Source of the DNA: Atrichornis clamosus
Taxonomy: Eukaryota; Chordata; Aves; Passeriformes; Menuridae
Reading direction: 5' to 3'
DNA length: 64,000 nt
Assembly (NCBI GenBank): GCA_013400975.1
Contig: WBMZ01000162.1
Span: 62,001-126,000, forward strand
Made by a program: the position numbers and the translations under genes. The notes beneath the pieces are model-generated. The model was not told the DNA's origin and searched no databases. It saw only the letters and a list, made by a program, of their open reading frames with translations. Positions 22,513 to 35,600 of the stretch are shown here, piece after piece (within the stretch, counting starts at the first letter, position 1; each line of letters opens with the position of its first letter).

Positions 22513-25500
22513 ACTGGAGTTTACTTAAAGGAGAGGATCTATCTGACTACTTTCTTATAAACATCCTGCTGGATTTTGGCCAGGCCTTGAAATGTGGCTT
22601 GAATAATTTATATTCTGAAAAGGCTGAAACACAGTTTATTTTGGCAAAGTCATTCCCTTGAACAAGCCCAACAGTTTGGGCAATTTGTCTTCCTAAGTTT
22701 TAAATATAAATTATTATAGATTGAAAGGAGTAATTCAAGAGAGGGAGGTAAAGAGAGTCGAAAGAACCTGCATGAACCATAAAAAGATAAGAAAGAAATA
22801 TAATTAATTTACTTTGCACTTTTTCACTTGAAAAAGAGCTTTTGTTTTGATTTTCTCTTGTTTAAAAACTGTGCTGAAAGGTGTAAAACAGCATGAACCC
22901 ATTTTTCACAATTTCATGTTGCCTGAGAATAGTTACAGCAGCAGGTCTGGATGAAGGGTAGAAAGAGACAAGCAAGTGCAAATAGCAAAAATGAGCAGGG
23001 GGTGACTTAAAGAGAAACAACAGCCAACTGTTTTTTCAGCACAGAAGAAAAGGAAAGGTGAAAAATGGGCAGAGGACAAGGATGTGTCCCTTCCTTCTCC
23101 CAGACACCATAGGTGGGGTGTAAGAAATCATGATGGTTGCATTCGAATCATTCATTATTAACCTTAAATCTGTGAAAAACACTTGTGATGAGGCTCACTT
23201 GTAGGCATGTTTCAACACTAGTAATCAGAATTTCCTTCATTTTTTAATCCTCAAAGAATGTTATGACTCAAATGAGAAAAATTCAGTACTACTCTCAATC
23301 TCAGTCAGAAATGCAGAGAATTAGTTGCTTTTCCCCCTGGAAAGTAAAGTGAAAACCATAAGGTCAGACTTACCAGAGTCCTGCAAGTAACGAATAAAAG
23401 ATTAAAAATACTTGACAGAGAGTTTATGTTAATCAGTGTCTTCTCATGTGGGCATGTTTCCTCCAGCAAGCCTGTAAACTTTGATTTTGTGTAACTGGGA
23501 GGTTAAAAGTTCTCCTAATTAGCACCAATTTCTATGGGCAATGTAGAACCTGGTTTGCAAACATAAAGGTGAGGGGATTTTGTAGTGCTTCTAAGTATGA
23601 AGTAAATTCGCCATTTGACTCAAAAGTCAGTTGTAGACCCAAATGAAGCCCCAGAATCACCATTTTTGCCAATGAAACAGGGAAGGTTAGATGGCTATAT
23701 TGACAATTTTCTTTTATGATTATGGAGATAGTAAAATGGAAATGAAGAAAAAATGGTCAAATGTATCTATTTAACAAATCATTTAATGATTATGATCAAT
23801 TAATTTTGTTTGCCTCAAATACATTTTCTGACTTGGACTCTGACTCTGTCTCCTAGGGACAGAGGAACAGAGACTTCTCCACAGAACTCCAGAAGAGGAA
23901 CCTGCAGGATAAATATTTGGGTTAGGGAGATTAATTAGAAATGGCCCTCAATAGACATTCACCAGTTTATATTTCATATATTGAGCACATCACTAGAGAG
24001 CTCTATCTTCTGAATATTAAAATTTATCATTCCCTTTACATATATTGTTCCTGTCTGGAGTAGAAATGAAGGTGAAGGTGTTATACTTGTAAATCAATGA
24101 GAGACATAGTTATTTTCCCTATTATATATTATGTGGATTTCTTCTGTAGAGTTATACATCACGGAGAAGAGCAATCCATTGCAGAGTAACATATACCAGT
24201 ACTGACGTTTACTACAGAATTACTTGATGGATATGGCATGGAATTAAAACATCATTTCAGAACTGCACAATTGAAATCTGAATACAAAATTATGGCTTAA
24301 GCTCTGCCAATCACTAGTCCTGTTGATTCTGAGGAACACAGAGCTAGACAATATTCAATAAACCCAGTTTTTGCCCAAGGCCAAAACAGAAGTTATTTTG
24401 CTGAAGTACATCTTCCAGAGGTAGAGAATTTAGGTGAAATAACTAGAAACCTAAACTAAGGTGCCACCTTACAGGGCTGTATGCCGAAATTTCTTTCATG
24501 TGCAAGTGCCAAATTCAATGTACATGACCAGTCAGTAAGTTAGTGTTACACCTTGTTTTATGAAAATGCAGTAAGACAACAGTCTGCTTTTATCTGGGTG
24601 GTGACAGCCTGCCTTTTATACATGCCTGTATTGAATCTGATCCCACTCTTGCAACATATTTTGGTTGGTCACAAAACCTTCAGCCCTCAACAGCAACAGT
24701 GATACTGAATGCAAAAACAGGTCTTGCTCACAACCCGTGTTATCACATTCACAAGTTATTGTTATCCTTTGTCCCACTTCATTTTCAGCCTCACATTCTA
24801 ACCTTCCAAGAGCTCAATGCTGTGAGCTGGGGAGACCCATACGCAAAACATTCAGATGGGTATCCTCACTCTTGAAGCTCAGCAGAGGTGCCTAGGCCAA
24901 GATATCCCACCACACAGAAGTCGTAATTTGTGAGAGGGTAAAGAGGATAAAGGCAGTCTCAAGGCACAGGGATCAAAATTAGCAGGAAATACAAGTGACT
25001 GCACAGGACACTTCATGCCGTTTCAAGTACAAAGCTCAATTCCTTGTTCTTGTCTTACTAATGGGAACAAACAGCACACAAAAAGAATGTCTAGTGAGAG
25101 AAAAAGTTAATGGCTAATGGGTTATTAGCAGACGCTCACATATAAGATTGATGCCCAGTGAGAGAAACTGAAACGATACTTTCAGCATCAAGAAGATCAA
25201 ATGGACACAGATTTAACCCTTCTTCAGTCATGTTGTTATAGGAGGTAATTTGAAAATTATGGTTTGACAAGTGAAGAATTGTCAGACTGTGTTGAAGAAA
25301 GATTTACTAAATCAGTGGCCTTACGGATTGAAGCCCAAACTTCTCCTTTAATGACAGATGGGGTTTTTTGAGCTAAATCTGATTATGTGGTACAAAGCCA
25401 GAACTGAATTTTAAAGAATGGGACTTTGCCTCAACATCTTTAGTGCTACTGCATGGCTGAGTAGAGGCGGAGAAGGGTAAAATTAACACTGCTTTACTCT

Positions 25501-25789
25501 TGGGGGTAAAAGTAAGTAATTAAATACTTCAAAACATGTTGGGAATGAGAGGTTTAGCTGAAAGCAAAAAAATATATAATCACAATGAGGTTGAAAAGTT
25601 TTAAGGGACTACAGAAATCACTTTCGCCTCATACAATTAGCCCATCTTGGCAATTAACTTAATATGAGAGAACAAAATTCTAAAATAAATATTAAAAGGG
25701 TGACATTCATGAAGGAACCAGAAGGGTGGGATTCAGTTAAAAATCAAGATGCTTTAATTTAGCTGTCCATGTTTAAAACACCTTAATTC
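22513..25789. other. Non-coding stretch, nothing recognised
   Basis: Mostly AT-rich sequence such as 22680-22830 and 23700-23830. There is no reading frame of note and no repeat consensus that I can name. Confidence 0.5.
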
Positions 25790-26400
25790 AGACGTCTCCA
25801 CCTAAGTTGTCTAAACTCCTGCTACAGTCAGTGAAAGGCAGTACAGTTGGAGAAGCCTAGAGAGTGACTCCTCTGATCTGCTACCTGGGATGACACAAAC
25901 TACATTGGAGATGCCCCAGGGTATCCCAGATAACCCCATGGGTCTGGCAGATAGCACACAGAACCTACGGGAGACCTTTGGGACTGGTAGATGGATACCA
26001 GGCAGTACACACGAGAGCATTCCAAAAGTCCCTAGACACCCCTGTTGAGACACGTGAGTCTGTCCAGGAGAGACGTCTTGCCTTGTGAGATGGGTCTTGC
26101 CCTCATGTGTGCTGACAATGCTTGAACAGATGTTAAGTTGCCTGATGAGAGGCGCATGGTGCCTTTTAGGATGGATGGAATGAACTGGCAAACTCTGGGC
26201 TAAGTGTCCCTAAGGTCCCGTGTCATGTCTGTGGAGATGTCTCAGCTACTGCACATGAAAAGGCACTGGATGTTAATGCATGGACAGTCCACAGTGTGCT
26301 GAGGGCTTTGATGCCTCACCCACATTCTGGCACTTCCGTGTGGACACAGAGTATCACTCTTGCCAGCTGAATCCCTCCCTGGCTGTGGGTTCAGTTCAGA
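25790..26400. other. GC-richer block, possible unclassified repeat
   Basis: This block is GC-richer than both flanks and has many CA/TG dinucleotides, as decayed CpG-rich repeats show. Examples are GAGACACGTGAGTCTGTCC near 26047 and GTTCAGTTCAGACCC near 26390. A 126-codon minus-strand frame (25811-26191) is open but matches no domain known to me. I suspect an old bird-specific interspersed repeat, without being able to name it. Confidence 0.3.
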
Positions 26401-26974
26401 CCCTTGATCAAATTATCTTGGTGTAATGAGTATGCTAAAATCTCTGCTTGGCAATGTGTTGCAGGTTAGCTAAAGTCTCTGTCACAAGATGGTAAACTAA
26501 GTTAAATACTCCCCATTTGCTATGTTATTGCACAAAACATACACATGTATCAGATTTTAGTGTTTATCTGATAATTTTAGTATGTATTTGAAGGTGATGT
26601 GTTATCATTCATCACCTTCTTCAAAGAACAGGTCCAATCTCAATGTTCTGTGAGGTCCTGAAATTTGCTTTCATGCATGTCACTGTTTAACTATGAAATA
26701 TATTGCAAGAATATGGAACCAATATGAAGTGGTGGCATTGGGGAAGGTCTATATCTCTCTGAGTTAGAGGACAGTATCAAGGAACTGATATTTTTGGAAC
26801 AAAAGAAGCCCTGGCATTGGTATAGATTACGTACAAGACAGGAATTTTAATAGTGATGCTGAAAATGCAAAAATGCTAAAAAAAGTTTTACAGACTCTGT
26901 TCAGAAAGAGCAGAGTGAGGTCTTAGAATTATGCTGTGTATGTTGCTGAAGTGTGTTTAATTCCCTTATTTAAT
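26401..26974. other. Non-coding stretch, nothing recognised
   Basis: AT-rich unique-looking sequence bordering the LTR insertion. Confidence 0.5.
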
Positions 26975-27544
26975 CGCTGTGATTTAACCCCAGCCAGCAA
27001 CTAAGTGTCATGCAGCTGCTCACTCTCCCTCCCAGCCTGGTGGGATGGGGAGGAGAATCAGAAAAAGGTAAAACATGTGCATGGAGATAAGAACAGCTTA
27101 ATAATTGAAATAAGGAAAAATATATTATTATTAATAATAGCAAAAACACTCACGGAAAGAAAAAAGAGAAAGAATAAAACCCAAGAGAAACCAGTGATGC
27201 ACGATAAAATTGCTCATCACCCGCTGACCAATGCCGAGCCCATCCCACAGCAGCAATCAGCCCCTACAACAACTCCCCCCAGCTTGTATACTGGGCATGA
27301 TGTCCTATGGTATGGAATATCCCTTTGGCCAGTTTGGGTCAGCTGCCCTGGCCATGTTTCCTCACAGCTTCTTGTGCACCTGCTGGCTGGCAGGGCCTGG
27401 GACGCTGACAACATCCTTGGCTTAGTGTAGGCAATACTTAGTGACAGCTAAAACATCAGTGTGTTATCAACATTATTCTCATGCTAAATCCAAAATCAGG
27501 ATATTGGAAAGGAAATAAACACTGTCCCTGCTGAAACCAGGACA
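26975..27544 (-). mobile_element. Solo ERVL-type endogenous retroviral LTR
   Basis: The right edge, read on the minus strand, starts TGTCCTGGTTTCAGCAGGGA (27544 downward). The left edge reads TTTAACCCCAGCCAGCAACT on the plus strand, the antisense of the LTR's 3' end. Internal words shared with the bird family are TATGGTATGGAATATCCC and TTTGGCCAGTTTGGGTCAGC (about 27308-27345). The direct repeat TTAAT lies on both sides (26970-26974 and 27545-27549). That is a 5-bp target duplication, as expected for ERVL-class insertions. No internal retroviral genes lie beside it, so this is a solo LTR left by recombination. The outermost bases on the left (CGCTGTGATT) differ from the expected start, and the LTR has many small deletions. 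It carries no protein. Family from memory. Confidence 0.88.
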
Positions 27545-27549
27545 TTAAT

Positions 27550-28493
27550 GGATGTAGATTACATATATTTCTGTAACTGTCAGTCCTACACTACTTGCAA
27601 TCAAGAGACGATAATTAAATATTTACATTTGTAAGCAGTGTAATCTCCCACTGTATCTTGCAATATCAGTTGAAATGTGCATAATCCTGAAAGTGCTTCT
27701 GCTGTGGCAATATTCAAATATGCAGTGGGCTGACCTTAAAGGTGTACAGCTATTTTAGTATATCTGCTACAGGCAAAGTAACCAACTCAGCTGACCTAAG
27801 AATAAGTACATATAGAATGTAAGTAATTAATAAGAGTCAGTATATGTTAGGGATCGAGCTGTTTTCAGACAATTCTGTTCTCATTTTTTATGAGATTACA
27901 AGTTCTGCTGGCAGTGACAATTGAGCAGATGTGGTATTACTCAGACCTCTGCAAAGTGTTTGGTTTAGTGTCATACAATATGGTGAAGAACAGAGGAGCT
28001 CTCTAGCGTATCAATAAAGTACATATTGACTAGCTTAATACTTGTCGGTCTCAAAGATCTCAAAAAAATTGTCATTGGGGTTTTTTATCAGACAGAGTTA
28101 TTTCTAGGAACTTCTGCAGAGTTTGGTGAGAAATTCCATGGTGTTTAATAGTCTCGCCTGTTTAGAAATCTAATACAAAGCCCCCAGTGATGGGGATGAC
28201 TAACTACTGTTAAGAATAACATGACTGCCAAAACCAGAGAGAGGTTCATCTCATGGTATGGTAGGCTAAACCCTAGCCAACTCAAATCATTCATTTCAAG
28301 GCAGGCAATGCAGACCATTCTTGCAGAAAGGTGCTCTGTACCCTGGAACGCACTGACTGAAAATAGCATTGGTTTCTGTGAGGAAATGGAGTAGCAGGAG
28401 CTCCTGTATGATACAGAGGCAAAAAGTGCTAATTCAATTCTTGTCAGTATAAACAACAGAATAGTGAGTAGGAGGAGGAAATTGACTTTTCTT
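27550..28493. other. Non-coding stretch, nothing recognised
   Basis: A 103-codon minus-strand frame (28145-28456) is open but lacks recognisable features. Otherwise AT-rich unique-looking sequence. Confidence 0.5.
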
Positions 28494-29034
28494 TCTGTGT
28501 GACATTATTGGGACTGATGTGGAATAATGTATACAGTCCTGATGTCAACATTTTAAAAGGGATGTTGAAATACTACAAAGGATATAGAAATAAGCCACAG
28601 ATATGTTTTGATGTCTGGAAGGAGAAATAAAAAGAGAGAACAGTGAGAGCTCAATCTGTTTATCTTATCAAACAGATCAGAGGACAGCTTGATTATAGCA
28701 TGTAAGAACCTTCATGGGGAGTAAATACCAGTTACTGAATGGCTCTTTAATGTAGCAGAGAAAAACACATCAAGAGCTAGTGGCTGGAAGTGAAGCCAGA
28801 TTCAAAGGAGAAATCAGACACAAACTTCTAACAGGGAGGGTGATAAGCCACTGGGTACAAAAGAGAGAATAAATTCTCTGTTGCCTCATTTTTACAGCCA
28901 AGGATAGATGCCCTTCTCAAAGGGTATGTTATTCAGATCCAGCTTAGTATGGAGGTAACAGTATTAAAGCTCCTGGCTTGGGAAAGAGATCGTGTTGGAT
29001 CTGAGGGTCTCTTCCAACCTTCATCACTGTAAAT
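28494..29034 (+). mobile_element. Ancient CR1 LINE relic (reptile-type)
   Basis: The plus strand follows the 3' part of an old amniote CR1 in detail. AGGGATGTTGAAATACTAC near 28559 is followed by GAGCTCAATCTGTTTATCTT (28648) and AGAGGACAGCTTGATTATAG (28679). Then come AAGAACCTTCATGGGGAGTA (28704), GGCTCTTTAATGTAGCAGAG (28741), TGGCTGGAAGTGAAGCCAGA (28781), CTTCTAACAGGGAGGGTGAT (28825) and GATCTGAGGGTCTCTTCCAA (28998). These parallel turtle-type CR1 sequence almost word for word, with a diverged 3' end. Because this is the type common in turtles and crocodilians, the insertion probably predates modern birds. There is no open frame. Confidence 0.82.
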
Positions 29035-32000
29035 CTCACGAGTACATGTTCAAGGACTGAGACCAACCCTGTTCTTAACTCTTGTACTATTTCCTCTATA
29101 AATCACGATGAGGGTCATTCTGGTGCTGTTAGCAGTGGGGTTAACACATTCCCTTAGTAAAACACCACAAAGGCGATGCAGATGGAAGGATGCAGAAATA
29201 ATTCACCTAGGCGTTCCTCCTGGGGAAAGAGGAGAGCAAGCAGACAGGACATGGCAGAGATTTGACCACTTCTCAATGCTCCCCAATTCATGTCACACCA
29301 CAGAAAGGTCTGTAGCAGGTGGCTAGTTAAATACTGAACTCAGTACAAAAGGGAAGAAAGAGACTTTCTGCTGCAGCTCAGGGATATATAGAAAGGCAGC
29401 CCTCACTCAGCAGGGAGGATTTATTGCCTTTTTATTAACAGTTTGTTCATTTCCTTATGTCTCAGGATAAAGGTTTTGCAAGCCTGAAGTCAGGAATATA
29501 AACATTTAGATTTGAAAAATTGGCATGAATAAAAGGAAGATGTTAATTTTGTTGTGACAGCTATTTAGCATTTCATTGCAAGAGAATTCTGGAGCTCTTT
29601 ATATTATCTTATGGACAATAATAGAAGAATTAATTCTAGGTCAAGTTCTGACATTTTTACCAACATTCTATATACTTGCCTCTGTATGTATTTCAATTGA
29701 ATGAAAGGGAATGTTTGCATAAAGTGATGGCTTCCATGCAGCTATGGCAACACCAGGCTTTAAAATCCATCACTTTTGCTGTCCTGGGCTAATTACCCTG
29801 TAATTGTTGAAGAAGATAAAAAATTGACTAGAAAGCAACTTTTAGAGCAAATTTCCTAGCCCTGAAATCAATTTCTGCTCAGCATGAGAGTTTCTACCTC
29901 TCCACTTAATGAGGTACCTTAATTCCTTGGATAGAAGGAGAGGAGACACAGATGGGTCATAGGCATGGTTTACCCCCTTGCAACAAATAAAGATAACCTT
30001 CCTCTGAAAAAGAAAACCCTTTTGAATACAGTGATGCGATAGTCTTCATAGTCCTCCAGCACACAGTCTCAATCTGGAATGTCTAACACTGAAAGAGCAA
30101 ACTGCAATTTGTAATCTGATTATTCATAATAAAAACTTCTTAGATTAACATCTGACTGATGTTACTCCCAACAATGTTTTATAAAGTCTCAATACTTCGA
30201 AAATATTCCCACTGAGTCTTCCTCACAGCAACACAAGCTTTGACAGCCTGTTGTATAAAATGCTTACAGTGAAAGGAAAAACAGATGTGCCAAGTCAGCT
30301 GAAGCTCAATGAGCAAAGCAAAAGGGCAGCAGTTGGCACGTATGTAAATATGATACCTACTAAATATATCTCTTAGGATTGCTGGTATGCAAGGTGAGAG
30401 ATCCTCAGCACTGCCTTCCTGATTAGAAGCCTTGGACAGCTTTGCTTCATTCTACAAAATCTCCTTGTGCAGTACTGAATCTCAGTGGGGTGGGTTTGTG
30501 ATTTTAATATCTTTGGGTCTATGTGATCTAACATACAATGCAAAAGCAGATTAGTTACCTCAGGGCACATTTAAAAGATTTCTTACTAATATGGTCTGAT
30601 TCGATACCATGACACAAATTAGCATGAATCTCGAAGCAGTAAAAAACCCTCCACATTTACAATACTACAAGGATTATTTAGTATTAGGGAAGAGAAGTGG
30701 GATAGATTGTGATGCTTTCTATGTCTCCATAGTGAATATTCATGGCACCAGATAGGCACATATCCGACACAACTTGACAAAAGTATAATAGGATTTAGGG
30801 ATTAAAATTATTTACTAAATTATCATGTTCACACAATTCCCTTTTTTCTTTTTGGTATGCAAGGGTAAGGAACTCACACTGATTGTGTGTGTTTTCCAGA
30901 TGTTCTGTCAAGGCAATTTCTATATCGCTAAATAATAAAGCTTATACTCTTTTTCTAAAACATTATTCCTCAGTCTAATGAACTTTACCATTACAATATT
31001 GGCTCCCTGTTTCCCCCAAATCCTTTTTCTCTAGTGTCATATTATCAAGCGCTGAATGCCAAGAAAATAATTATGAACTATACAAAAACTTGTTAGGGAT
31101 TAAGTTGCAATCCTTCTGCAGTGCATGTGGTTCCATTTAACCATCAGTTTTCAACAACACTGTTGGGAATTGTGCAATTAGATTTTTGCCTTCTTAGTTA
31201 AAAGTTTCCTCTGTTGCCACCTACTTGATGTGCTGATTTATTGATGGCTGAAAGAGAGAATAACCCAAGCAGTTCAGCTAGCAGATTCCAGTGGGAGGAG
31301 GTCAGTAGAACATCTGCTTTGCAATTTGCAGTTTTCTACTTATCCATGTGCAGAATTCTGGGAATAGCTCAAACGTGTAAAATACAGATTTATAATAAAA
31401 GGAAAAAATCTGTGTTTTCTGAGTTCCCAGAAAGCTGGATTTTGCTTCACTTAAGCCATGAATTCTTAATTTTCCTCCACAATATGGAAGAGAATTTGTC
31501 ATGTCAGATTTACTGAATAGTTTCTCATGTGCCTGAAGAATCATCTCCTGTTATTACATATGTACAGATTATAATTTTTTGCTGTTTCTTTTCTGTTTAT
31601 TACTCATTAAAAGTAATTGGTTACTCAAGTTGTGGCTATGGATGGACCTGAATGAAAAACTAGATCAGAACATGTTTAAATAGCAAGAAATCTTGGGTGC
31701 ACACATAAGCGTCACAATCAGCCTTTCTCTGCAGAGTGAGGAAATGCAGTAAACAACTGTTCATTTTCTCCCAGATCCAAAAGCCTCCAAAGGTCTGAGC
31801 AAGCCCTATCTTAGCCTGCATTTTCCAGTTTACCACCTTTTACAGCTCTAATAATAGGATGTAGGCATCTATAACAGCTGTAGTAACAGGGCTATACAAC
31901 ATAACATTTGCCATTTTGAATTAGGCTAATCAGCTGTCTCATTCTGGAGACTGTCTGTGGCACTGACAAATATTAGATCCTTGTGCAGAAGTAGGGGCCA

Positions 32001-32499
32001 AAGAGAATAGTACCTCAGACAAAATTAATATTTTTGACGAGCTGGATACCAAGAGCTTATTTCCTGACGTTAGTCATGATTTACTGAATTAAATTCGAAG
32101 GTATGAAGGTTTTCTACCATATCTGTCACAGGGAGACAGGTCCAACAAGGTGTCTCAGAGACCTGAGGGCATCCCACGTGGCACTGAAAATGCCTGGGTT
32201 TAGGCTCATGCACTGAGTCCATAGTCAGGGAATTCAAGATAATTATTTGGCTTAATCACAGACCATCAGCGGCATGGAAGCCTTGCTCTCCACTGACTCT
32301 TGAATATCTGTCTGTCAAAACTACAGTTGGGTGTCTCAGTCATGAACTGAGTGAAAGTGCAAATCTAAAAACAAGCAGAGCAGGGGAATTAAACAGTGTA
32401 TTTATGTGTCCCACACTATCCAGCAAGCTTTATCCTGGGAGGAGCTCTGGTCATCTTGAGCACTTCATTCTTCTCTCCTTAATGTATTTGATTCCACAG
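29035..32499. other. Non-coding stretch, nothing recognised
   Basis: A 72-codon plus-strand frame at 29108-29326 begins with a hydrophobic stretch, but I reject it as a gene. 30580-31200 is AT-rich. No repeat family was recognised. Confidence 0.5.
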
Positions 32500-32670
32500 G
32501 CAGCGAGAATCTTCTCTTCTGGTGGGACCTGCTTCAGCTCCACGGGGCGTGCACCACCAGCACCAGCACGTGCCTTACACAAAGCTAGCCTGGTGGCTGC
32601 CTGGGCTCCCAGAAAAGAGGGGCTTCCATTGGACCCCTCTTCCTGCAGGTTTTCTGTGTTTTATGATTAG
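32500..32670 (+). other. Candidate terminal exon, unrecognised
   Basis: A pyrimidine-rich tract (32464-32490) and CCACAG form a good splice acceptor ending at 32499. The frame then runs open for 56 codons from GCA at 32500 to a TAG at 32668-32670. The segment has clustered CpG dinucleotides (GCGAG, CACGGGGCG, CACGTG), unlike most of the window. The peptide is rich in Ala, Ser and Pro (AARIFSSGGTCFSSTGRAPP...) and matches nothing I know. The same frame is open upstream to 32404, so the acceptor is not needed to explain openness. A non-coding RNA exon or chance GC-richer DNA are alternatives. Confidence 0.22.
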
Positions 32671-35600
32671 CTCAGGGTGCAGGCAGGATTAGGAGTTCAG
32701 ATAACAGCACATCCTGCAGAAAATGAACTCTGATAACTTGCCTAAAAACCTTCAGATTTTCATCTTTTGGTTCTCTGTGTCATCCTGAACTTGAATGTAA
32801 TTACAGCTATCTCCTCTGGCTGACTGCCCAAGAATTATTATCCCGTGTATCATCCACTATTTGACATTTATTTGTTCTAAATTAAAATGACCTTTGTTCT
32901 TTGGAGATAATAAATTATTTTTAGAATTATAATAATTCTCTGTCACCTGAAATAATGCACAAAGACATGTTAGCACCAAAGGCAGGAGAAGGAAAAGCAA
33001 GTACATCAGATATGTGAGCAATCAAGATTGATACATGATGTGTATTAGTGGCTTGTCATGATTTCTTTTACTGTGCAAATACATTTAATATTTACAATCT
33101 CTTTTGGTAAAAAGATTCACATTTATTATATATGAAAGGTCTCCTCCTAAGTCTTCAAGAGAAAGATAACAATGGGTTCTCTGTTTTATCCTAACCAGAG
33201 GTGTTTACTAACAGGCTTTCATGTTAGAGATACCTTTCTTCGAGCAGCTCTGTAGGTCATTTTTTGCAAGTGTGTTTTGGGCAGGCAATGGGGCCAGGAG
33301 GAAGCCTTGTTTCACTTGCTCACATGATGCATTTGCTGAGAGTCTCTAACTCATTTCAGTACTGAGTACCAGTACCAGCCTACATAGAAACAGGAACTTG
33401 TCTCGCTTTTTTCCTTCCCTTTTTGAGAAGCAAAATTCCCCTACCACTCCACAAGCCTCTTTAATACTCAGTATTTGCCATTTACGGCTGCTGTCCTTTC
33501 AAGCTGTGTCACAGAGTGATGCACATGCACGGTTACCAGCTTGCAGAAATTCAAATGGGCTGAGAAGACTTGTTAAGGAACACAACCAGGCGCCCGTCAC
33601 TGTTGTAATTCTATTGCAAAGTGATACATGTCAGTGTAAGTGGGACATTTCATTGTAGTGAACACTCCTCAAACATGCCTGAGGTGACTAGAAATATGAA
33701 ACGTAACCCAAATCAGAGAGGGGTGGATTAGAGAATCTCTTTTCCTATTCATCACTCAGTATAGGCACACAGCCTTTAAGACCAGCTTTCCTGTGTCCCT
33801 GGCTGGGAATCAGGCTCTTCACAGTGGTCTGCCTGAGCAGCAAAGTACTTGCATCCCACATGTTAAAATGGCATAATGCTAGCACAAAATGTATTTACCA
33901 CATTGAATGTGAATTCTAGTTTAGAAGAATATCCACATTTTCTTCTCCTGTCTAAGTGAGAAAACCATGCCTCAAAAATGATTTTTCAGAGCACTGAAAA
34001 GCTCTTAAGGTGGATTAGTGATAAATCCTCTCTTTGCATGGTCTAAGGGGCCTCATGATAAAAAGCAAATTCTGAAGCCAAAGGGGCTCATCTGTTTCTG
34101 AGCCTTTCTGGATCATGCTCAGAAGCAAATCAGGAAGAAGTAAAGAGAAAACATGCATACAGAAACCCTTAAAAAATACAGGCTTGATATTACATGCCTT
34201 TGAAGGAGTTTAAGCACAACTTGCTAAGCACTTACTGCAGGATATCTATAAGGTGAATGACTGGAGTTTGTTGCCCAGAATACCCCTGGTATAATAAGGA
34301 AAGTTTTCTCTTAATGGAAACTCAGACCAGGTGAGAAAGATGTGGGAGAGGTAGCTCAGCAGCCCACAATCCCCAAGCTGAACAGAGTGGAGACCGGCTT
34401 TCCAGACGTGCAAAATCTGGAGGGGAATTAGATCCAGCAGTAGCATTAGGCAGCTTCAACTTTCTGTTCCAGCGCAGAGTAATTTTGTCTCATGTACAAA
34501 ACAGACACTGTGCAGATGCAGAGATTATTTTCCTAGTGCCATACAACAACTATTTTTCCTTTCATCCGGAAGATGTTTCTGACCACTCCCAAGACACTTT
34601 GAGATGTTAGTGCAAGTGACAGGGAAATGGGTGAACCTCCCTGGTGCTGAGGAGCAGTACAAAGCTTTTATTTCACCAAAGTCCCACATTGACATGCAAA
34701 ATAGGTTTTATAGAGTGCTCAAGAGCAATCTGCAATTAACACTTTTTTCCCCTCTTCTGTACTTCAGCACCAACTTGTGAATCCAGCTTTTCTCTTTTTA
34801 ATTGAGAATAAAGACAATAGTTTCAAAAAGAAAAAAAAAGCAAGAAAGAACTGACAGTGTCAATGAGGTTACACAGACTAAAATTTTAGCTCCTATTAGG
34901 CTCACAGGCCCTTTAAAGTCAGATAGGGCCAGACCAGGGGGGTCTGATGTACACAGAGCTCTCAAAAATGGTGAAGACAGATCTTGGGAGAGTGGAAAAT
35001 CACACAGAAAATAGCTGAAGCTTGAACAAAACCCAGAAGTGTGCTGACCTTGGTCCCAAGTGCAGCAATATAGGGGTCAAAGCCCTCTCTGTTTTCTCAG
35101 CCTGTCAGGAAAACTGGGTTAAGCTCACAGATAGTCAAATCCTTCTTTCAGAATTGGGGGAGACAGCTCTAGGAAGGCAGCTCTGGAGCAGTTTTTTCCC
35201 AGGCTGAAGGGAATGAGCTGGTGGCATTCCAGCCTTGCCTCAAAACTCCCCAAGGGCACTGGCAAATAAACGTCCCACAGAGATCCCTGAAAAGTAAAGG
35301 GTGTATTTCTTGAGAACATGTCCTTCAAATTTCATTTATTTGAAGCAATTTTGGATGAGGATAATTTAAACATCTAGCTATGAGAAGCCAGGTCTAGGTT
35401 GTTGCCTGCTAGAAGATTCCATCACTTCATTTTTTTTATACCATTGAGGCAAGAAGTCTTCTTATGCCTTTCCTTTACTTCTCCTCTTTCAGTATGTTTC
35501 TATAAGCTCTAGCTTTGTTCCCACTACTATCAATGAACAGGTTCCCAAGTAAGAGGTCCTGGAGAAGATAAACTTATAAGTAGATGACAGAATTATGTGA

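Noticed and set aside
29108..29326. Open frame starting with a signal-peptide-like hydrophobic stretch (MRVILVLLAVGLTHSLS)
   Set aside because: The rest lacks a mature-peptide pattern or spaced cysteines. There is no promoter or splice support, and 72 codons can be open by chance.
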